Assembly (NCBI RefSeq): GCF_002933955.1
Contig: NZ_BEWW01000293.1
Location: forward strand, 1-44,335
Direction of reading: 5' to 3'
DNA: 44,335 nucleotides
Source of the DNA: Prevotella sp. MGM2
GTDB taxonomy: Bacteria > Bacteroidota > Bacteroidia > Bacteroidales > Bacteroidaceae
Shown: positions 40,396-44,335 of the stretch, in pieces
How positions within the stretch are numbered: position 1 is the stretch's first letter
How the letters are laid out: every line of letters starts with the position of its first letter
Program-made: the position numbers and the translations under genes
Notes under the pieces: generated by a model
The model's database searches: none
What the model saw: the letters and a program-made list of their open reading frames with translations, nothing else
Told to the model about the DNA's origin: nothing

Positions 40396-41352
40396 TTATT
40401 TTTTACTGTTTTCAAAGAGGAAACGTTTCTCTTCCTCTGTCAGTGCGTTGTAGCCGTTTTTCCGTATTTTGTCGAGGATATCGTCCACGCGTTTCTGCTG
40501 TTCGGCCGTGCGGCGGTTATAATCGTAGTCGGCGTTGCGGTCTTTGAAGCGCACGCCGCCCCGGTGTATTTTCATTTTGGGCCGCCGTTTGAAAAGTTGG
40601 CCGAACTTTCGCGCCCGGTCACGCAGACGCTCGCGGAAGTTACGGCTGCGCCGTGGCGTCCAGGTTTCCCAACTGTCGAAGCGCCGGCGCCGTCCGCCGT
40701 TGCGCCAGTAAAGGATGAGCAACAGGCCGAAAATCATGCCTCCAAGGTGGGCGAAATGGGCAATGTTACCGTTGGTGAAAAACGCTGAGAACAATTCTAT
40801 TGCGCCGTAACCTACCACAAAATATTTGGCTTTGATGGGGATAGGAGGTATGAGCAGCATGATGCGCTCGTTAGGAAAAGTCATGCCATAGGCCAGCAGC
40901 ACACCGTAGCAGGCGCCGCTCGCACCGATTGTGGTCCAGCGGTTCAGATAGTCTCCCATCGGCATGATAAATCCGGAAGGATCCCTTACGCCGGCATAGC
41001 CAGCCATGCCTGTGAAATAATATTCACCCAGCTGCCACAGTTCCTGACAGATGCCTGCGCCCACTCCGCAAACGAAAAAGTAGAGCAGGAAACGTTTCGG
41101 GCCGAACACCTGTTCGATGATGCGTCCGAACATCCACAGCGAGAACATATTAAAGAAGAGGTGGCTGAAATCGCCGTGGAGAAACATATAGGTGACAAAC
41201 TGCCATGGGGCGAAATTGTCGGCCAAAACGAAGTGCAGGCCCAGCATGTCGACGAGATCGGTGCCGCGGCGGCCGAACACGAGTTGTGCCAGAAAAACGA
41301 TACCGTTGATTATCAGCAGATTCTTTGTTATTGGGGGCAATTGTTTGAACAT
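40396..41352 (-). CDS. Rhomboid family intramembrane serine protease
   Basis: A 318-residue membrane protease that cuts substrates inside the bilayer. Six-helix rhomboid core (about 8-215) with HGDFSHLFFN (His 59, His 64, Asn 68, loop/oxyanion region), the nucleophile GASG (Ser 145) and catalytic His 202 in AHLGG. A basic cytoplasmic stretch (about 218-270, rich in Arg) follows. The short C-terminal helical domain VDDILDKIRKNGYNALTEEEKRFLFE (shown here only to name the DUF6576-type tail) is usual in Bacteroidota rhomboids. It shares a divergent promoter region with the DedA gene; its -7 box is at 41381-41388. Confidence 0.93.
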   Translation of the reverse strand: MFKQLPPITKNLLIINGIVFLAQLVFGRRGTDLVDMLGLHFVLADNFAPWQFVTYMFLHGDFSHLFFNMFSLWMFGRIIEQVFGPKRFLLYFFVCGVGAGICQELWQLGEYYFTGMAGYAGVRDPSGFIMPMGDYLNRWTTIGASGACYGVLLAYGMTFPNERIMLLIPPIPIKAKYFVVGYGAIELFSAFFTNGNIAHFAHLGGMIFGLLLILYWRNGGRRRRFDSWETWTPRRSRNFRERLRDRARKFGQLFKRRPKMKIHRGGVRFKDRNADYDYNRRTAEQQKRVDDILDKIRKNGYNALTEEEKRFLFENSKK

Positions 41353-41380
41353 ACGATGTCTTTAGGGATAAATATGGCCG

Positions 41381-41388
41381 CAAAGTTA
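41381..41388 (-). promoter_or_regulatory. -7 box of rhomboid-EEP unit
   Basis: TAACTTTG on the minus strand matches TAnnTTTG, 29 bp before the rhomboid ATG. Confidence 0.55.
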
Positions 41389-41432
41389 CTACTTTTGCGC
41401 CGATTGTCATTTTAGTTTATGATAAAATGTCG

Positions 41433-41440
41433 TAACTTTG
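41433..41440 (+). promoter_or_regulatory. -7 box of DedA operon
   Basis: TAACTTTG matches TAnnTTTG, 44 bp before the DedA ATG and 45 bp from the opposite-facing box of the rhomboid unit; the two promoters are back to back with the same hexamer. Confidence 0.6.
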
Positions 41441-41483
41441 CACCTGAAACCGTTAAAACAAAAGAACTTTACATTTTCTTAAA

Positions 41484-42131
41484 ATGCAAGAAATCATCCA
41501 GTTTTGTTTAGACAATCTGAACTATCTCACCATTACGCTTTTCATGGCCATTGAGAGTTCTTTCATTCCCTTTCCCTCCGAAGTGGTGGTGCCGCCTGCA
41601 GCCTGGCTGGCCTGTACTGAAGGTAACGGCATGAACATCTTTCTCGTTGTAGTGTTTGCCACTTTGGGGGCCGACATCGGCGCGCTGGTCAACTATTATC
41701 TGGCACGTTCTCTGGGGCGTGCCGTGGTTTACAGGTTTGCCGACAGTCGTTTCGGCCACCTGTGTCTGCTCAACGGCGAAAAGATAACCCATGCCGAGGA
41801 CTATTTTCGCCGTCACGGTGTGCCGTCCACTTTCTTCGGTCGGCTTGTGCCTGCCGTGCGGCAGCTTATTTCGATTCCGGCCGGACTTTCCCGGATGGAT
41901 ATCCGTAAGTTTCTCCTTTATACTACGCTCGGAGCCGGATTGTGGAACGGCATACTGGCTCTGTTGGGATACCTTATCTATGTTTCGTCGCCCAATTTGA
42001 AAACGACGAAAGACGTGGCCGACCTCGCTGGGAAGTACAGCCATGAAATAGGTTACGCCATATTGGCTGTAGTGGTTTTGGCAGGCATTTATCTGCTTGT
42101 GAAATATGTTCTCAAAAAGCGCCGCGCATGA
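41484..42131 (+). CDS. DedA family (SNARE-associated/VTT domain) membrane protein
   Basis: A 215-residue inner-membrane protein of the DedA superfamily, several members of which flip undecaprenyl phosphate or phospholipids. Signature segments: MAIESSFIPFPSEVVVPPA (re-entrant loop 1 with the acidic Glu), GADIGALVNYYLARSLGR, and FFGRLVPAVRQLISIPAGLS (FxGRxxPxxR motif with the essential Arg residues). It ends in a basic tail KYVLKKRRA. Its stop overlaps the start of the next gene (ATGATG), so translation is coupled. UptA-like recycling of the lipid carrier made by UppS is possible but not shown by the sequence. Confidence 0.92.
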   Translation: MQEIIQFCLDNLNYLTITLFMAIESSFIPFPSEVVVPPAAWLACTEGNGMNIFLVVVFATLGADIGALVNYYLARSLGRAVVYRFADSRFGHLCLLNGEKITHAEDYFRRHGVPSTFFGRLVPAVRQLISIPAGLSRMDIRKFLLYTTLGAGLWNGILALLGYLIYVSSPNLKTTKDVADLAGKYSHEIGYAILAVVVLAGIYLLVKYVLKKRRA

Positions 42132-42967
42132 TGAGGCTCCGGCGGCACAGCCTGATATTGACGCTCTGTCTTGCAGCTCTTTCTGCTGCCGGACAGAGCG
42201 TTTGCATGTCCGGCAACTGCGGTGGTCGGGTGTTGCCGTCGCGCACTGTCACTCACGAATGGCTTTATGGAGCGGGACATCTCAATGTGCTGGACACTTA
42301 TCTCACGCCGTTGGAATATACCGGTCCTTCGCTTTCCGTTACCCATCGTTCGGAGCGTTTGGCGCGGTGGGGATGCGGCAAGGTGACGGTGCAGGCGTTT
42401 TTCACCGGTCAGGCTGCCGCTCTTTCTTCGCCGGCCGATAATCACGATGCTTTTGACGGTCAGATCACTGCCGCCGTGGCCTGGCACCGCAATTGGTTTC
42501 CTGTCAGGGGACTGAGACTGGCGGCTGGCGGAATGGTTCAGCTGGGCGGCGGGTTCACATATCTTACCACCGGCGGAAACAATCCTGCACAGGGGAGGCT
42601 GGCTGTGGACGCGGTTCTGTCGTTGCGGGCGGATTACGACTTCCGTCCCGGGCGGAGCGGAGGCGGTATCACGTCGCAACTCGATCTGCCTTTTGCCGGA
42701 GCAATGTTCACGCCCAATTACGGGCAGTCATATTATGAGATATTCTCTTTGGGCCATTACGACCGTAATGTGCGTATGACACACCCTTTCAACGCGCCGA
42801 GTGCCCGATGGCTCACCACATTGAGGCTGCCTTTGGCGGGAGCCATGCTTTCGTTGGGATATCTGGCCGACATCCGCCAGTCCGATGTCAACGGTCTTAA
42901 GCGCCATGCCTGGAATCATCATTTTGTGATAGGTTATGTGCGGCGCCTTCAGCTCTTCCGGCCGTAA
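42128..42967 (+). CDS. Exported beta-rich protein, possibly DUF3316 family
   Basis: A 279-residue protein with a signal peptide (MMRLRRHSLILTLCLAALSAAG) and a body of amphipathic strands with Gly/Asn turns (LNVLDTYLTPLEYTGPSLSV, LRLAAGGMVQLGGGFTYLTTGG, TLRLPLAGAMLSLGYLAD), suggesting an outer-membrane barrel. The LDTYLTPLEYTG segment recalls DUF3316 proteins; this naming is from memory and unsure. Two cysteines (CMSGNCGG) lie just after the signal. It overlaps the DedA gene by 4 bp and precedes the S41 protease gene by 18 bp, so the three form one operon. The ATG at 42131 is an alternative start. Function unknown. Confidence 0.75.
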   Translation: MMRLRRHSLILTLCLAALSAAGQSVCMSGNCGGRVLPSRTVTHEWLYGAGHLNVLDTYLTPLEYTGPSLSVTHRSERLARWGCGKVTVQAFFTGQAAALSSPADNHDAFDGQITAAVAWHRNWFPVRGLRLAAGGMVQLGGGFTYLTTGGNNPAQGRLAVDAVLSLRADYDFRPGRSGGGITSQLDLPFAGAMFTPNYGQSYYEIFSLGHYDRNVRMTHPFNAPSARWLTTLRLPLAGAMLSLGYLADIRQSDVNGLKRHAWNHHFVIGYVRRLQLFRP

Positions 42968-42985
42968 TATTAATAGAAATACGTA

Positions 42986-44026
42986 ATGAAAAGATTGTTC
43001 CGCTTCCTGCTGTTTATCTCTGTATCTGTTTGGCTGCTGTCTGCCTGCATAACGGAAGACGTCATGCCCGACACGCGTCGCGGGAACTTCGAGGCGTTGT
43101 GGCAGACGCTCGACGAGCGTTATTGCTTCTTCGGCCGGAAGGCGGCCGCTTACGGGTTGGACTGGCGCGCTGTGCGCACAGCTTACGGAATACGTGTGAG
43201 AGAGGAAATGACCGACCGGCAGTTTTTTGAAGTATTGGGTGAGATGATTTGTGAATTGCGCGACGGTCACGTCAACCTCTATGCCGCTCATGACGTAGCG
43301 CGTTACGGAGCATGGTTTGACGACTATCCGGCCAATTACTCCGACTCCTTGGAGCGTGTGTATCTGGGGCGCACGTCCGATTATCAGATGGCCGCCGGCT
43401 TGAAATACCGCATACTCGATGATAACATAGGGTATGTGCGCTGCGCCTCCTTTGCTTCAGGGTTTGGCGACGGTAACCTGCATGAGGTGATGCGATATCT
43501 GGCTTTGTGTGACGGACTCATCGTAGATGTGCGCGGTAATGGCGGCGGCATGCTTACTGCCGCCGGAAAGTTGGCTTCGCTCTTTGTGAATGAAACGGTG
43601 ACAGCCGGTTACATGTGCCATAAAACCGGTCGCGGACACGATGATTTCTCCACACCGGAGGTGATCCGCCTCAAGCCTTTTTCAGGACTGCGTTGGCAGA
43701 AGCCGGTGGCCATACTGACCAATCGGCGTACATACAGTGCTGCCAACAGTTTTGTGATGTACCTCAAGGGACTGCCTGGTGTGACCGTGGTGGGCGACCG
43801 TACCGGAGGCGGTTCGGGCATGCCGCTTACAAGCGAATTGCCCTGCGGATGGAGTGTACGGTTTTCGGCCTGTCCCATGTACGACCGGGAAATGAATGTT
43901 ACCGAAGAAGGCATTGAACCGGATGTGAAGGTTGATATCAGCAGGGAAGACTATGCCCGCGATGTGGATACCATCATAGAAACGGCTCGCAGGCTGCTGC
44001 GTGCGGAAGGTGAGAGGGGGATTTGA
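42986..44026 (+). CDS. S41 family peptidase, lipoprotein
   Basis: A 346-residue lipoprotein protease (signal SVSVWLLSAC, Cys 21). An N-terminal helical part (about 33-100, WQTLDERYCFF, ELRDGHVNLY) precedes the S41 catalytic core. The core has NIGYVRCASFASGF, LIVDVRGNGGGM (the conserved D-R-N-GG strand) and ILTNRRTYSAANSFV with the likely nucleophile Ser 251, then VVGDRTGGGSGMP. No PDZ domain is obvious between the cap and core, as in the retinol-binding/tricorn-like subgroup. It probably acts in the envelope; the substrate is unknown. Last gene of the DedA operon; the tRNA gene follows 60 bp after its stop. Confidence 0.9.
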   Translation: MKRLFRFLLFISVSVWLLSACITEDVMPDTRRGNFEALWQTLDERYCFFGRKAAAYGLDWRAVRTAYGIRVREEMTDRQFFEVLGEMICELRDGHVNLYAAHDVARYGAWFDDYPANYSDSLERVYLGRTSDYQMAAGLKYRILDDNIGYVRCASFASGFGDGNLHEVMRYLALCDGLIVDVRGNGGGMLTAAGKLASLFVNETVTAGYMCHKTGRGHDDFSTPEVIRLKPFSGLRWQKPVAILTNRRTYSAANSFVMYLKGLPGVTVVGDRTGGGSGMPLTSELPCGWSVRFSACPMYDREMNVTEEGIEPDVKVDISREDYARDVDTIIETARRLLRAEGERGI

Positions 44027-44067
44027 AAAAATGACAGATAAAATGCTGCCGGTAATAAAAATAATTG

Positions 44068-44075
44068 TATCTTTG
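44068..44075 (+). promoter_or_regulatory. -7 box of tRNA-Leu gene
   Basis: TATCTTTG matches TAnnTTTG exactly, 11 bp before the mature tRNA 5' end. It is the same octamer as in the element-borne promoters. Confidence 0.65.
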
Positions 44076-44086
44076 CACCGCTATCG

Positions 44087-44168
44087 GCGCCTGTGGCGAA
44101 ATTGGTAGACGCGCCAGACTTAGGATCTGGTGTTTCGCGACGTGTAGGTTCGAGTCCTATCAGGCGCA
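44087..44168 (+). tRNA. tRNA-Leu (anticodon UAG)
   Basis: Acceptor GCGCCTG (44087-44093) pairs with CAGGCGC (44161-44167), with discriminator A at 44168. The D arm begins GCGAAATTGGTAGACGC; the anticodon stem CCAGA/TCTGG encloses loop CTTAGGA with anticodon TAG. A long class II variable arm (TGTTTCGCGACG) and a T arm with GGTTCGAGTCC follow. No CCA is encoded (the genome continues CAAATT), so CCA is added enzymatically. It reads CUA and, by wobble, other CUN leucine codons. Confidence 0.96.
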
Positions 44169-44181
44169 CAAATTGACTGAG

Positions 44182-44217
44182 GAGGAATTTCCGCAAGGAT
44201 TTTCCTCTTTTTCTTTT
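44182..44217 (+). terminator. Rho-independent terminator of tRNA-Leu
   Basis: GAGGAA-TT-TCC, a GCAA tetraloop, then GGA-TT-TTCCTC (44182-44207), followed by TTTTTCTTTTC. The final 118 bp of the window show only a short TGTTAT/ATAACA inverted repeat and no gene. Confidence 0.88.
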
Positions 44218-44335
44218 CTGTAAGTATCTGTTATCCTGCGTATAACAGAGAGTGCTGCATTCTCGCCAAAGGTTCGATAATCCGGGTCAAGCCGAAATTC
44301 CGGTGCATTTGTTAAAATTCGAGAGCTGAAATGTT

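Overview
The window looks like chromosomal DNA of a Bacteroidales bacterium, most likely of the Prevotellaceae or a close relative. The grounds are the Bacteroidota-type -7 promoter boxes (TAnnTTTG) before many genes, the general lack of Shine-Dalgarno sequences, and family content typical of the group: DUF6089-uppS-bamA-OmpH-OmpH, a large single-chain PurL, DUF5689 and choice-of-anchor J lipoproteins, a GH95 fucosidase, and a rhomboid next to an endonuclease/exonuclease/phosphatase (EEP) protein. The species cannot be fixed from the sequence alone. No phage, insertion sequence, integrase or CRISPR array was seen.

Layout. 1-2665 (minus): hflX, a family 2 glycosyltransferase and the 5' part of glf. 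3175-6507 (plus): a polysaccharide flippase and an AAE-type transporter. 6933-13876 (plus): envelope biogenesis, with a sialidase-like-repeat lipoprotein, a DUF6089 barrel protein, uppS, bamA and two OmpH/Skp chaperones. 13999-16369 (plus): dacB (PBP4) and a membrane-anchored alpha/beta hydrolase. 16617-24363 (minus): THUMP-like methyltransferase, VanX-like dipeptidase, gdhA, purL. 24994-29948 (plus): a modular GH95 alpha-L-fucosidase and a DUF5077/DUF3472 protein. 30115-37637 (minus): TonB-dependent receptor, OB-fold DUF5689 lipoprotein, choice-of-anchor J lipoprotein, surface-type NUC nuclease lipoprotein and a GNAT protein, with a secreted EEP nuclease divergent at 37978-39099. 39265-41352 (minus): a membrane EEP protein and a rhomboid protease. 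41484-44026 (plus): DedA protein, beta-rich hypothetical protein, S41 protease. A tRNA-Leu(UAG) closes the window.

Two things stand out. First, an intergenic repeat family of about 263 bp occurs as three well-conserved copies (2831-3092, 18688-18950, 24520-24782), one diverged inverted copy (6513-6777) and one partial copy (about 29985-30117). Each good copy starts TTTAACAT, ends ATGTTAAAA, and carries on the minus strand a textbook Bacteroidota promoter (TTG-N20-TATCTTTG) that runs within about 10 nt into a strong GC-rich hairpin, T-rich behind it in two copies. This is a dispersed promoter-plus-hairpin cassette that could make a tiny stem-loop RNA. Second, the 31-39 kb block reads as an extracellular nucleic-acid capture and degradation locus: two exported nucleases of unrelated folds, an OB-fold lipoprotein, and a TonB receptor without a SusD partner.

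Regulation visible in the sequence includes -7 boxes, several strong intrinsic terminators, a probable attenuator inside the nuclease operon, a long leader before the TonB receptor gene, and homopolymer tracts (9 G, 7 G, 11 T) in or before cell-surface genes that could act as contingency switches.
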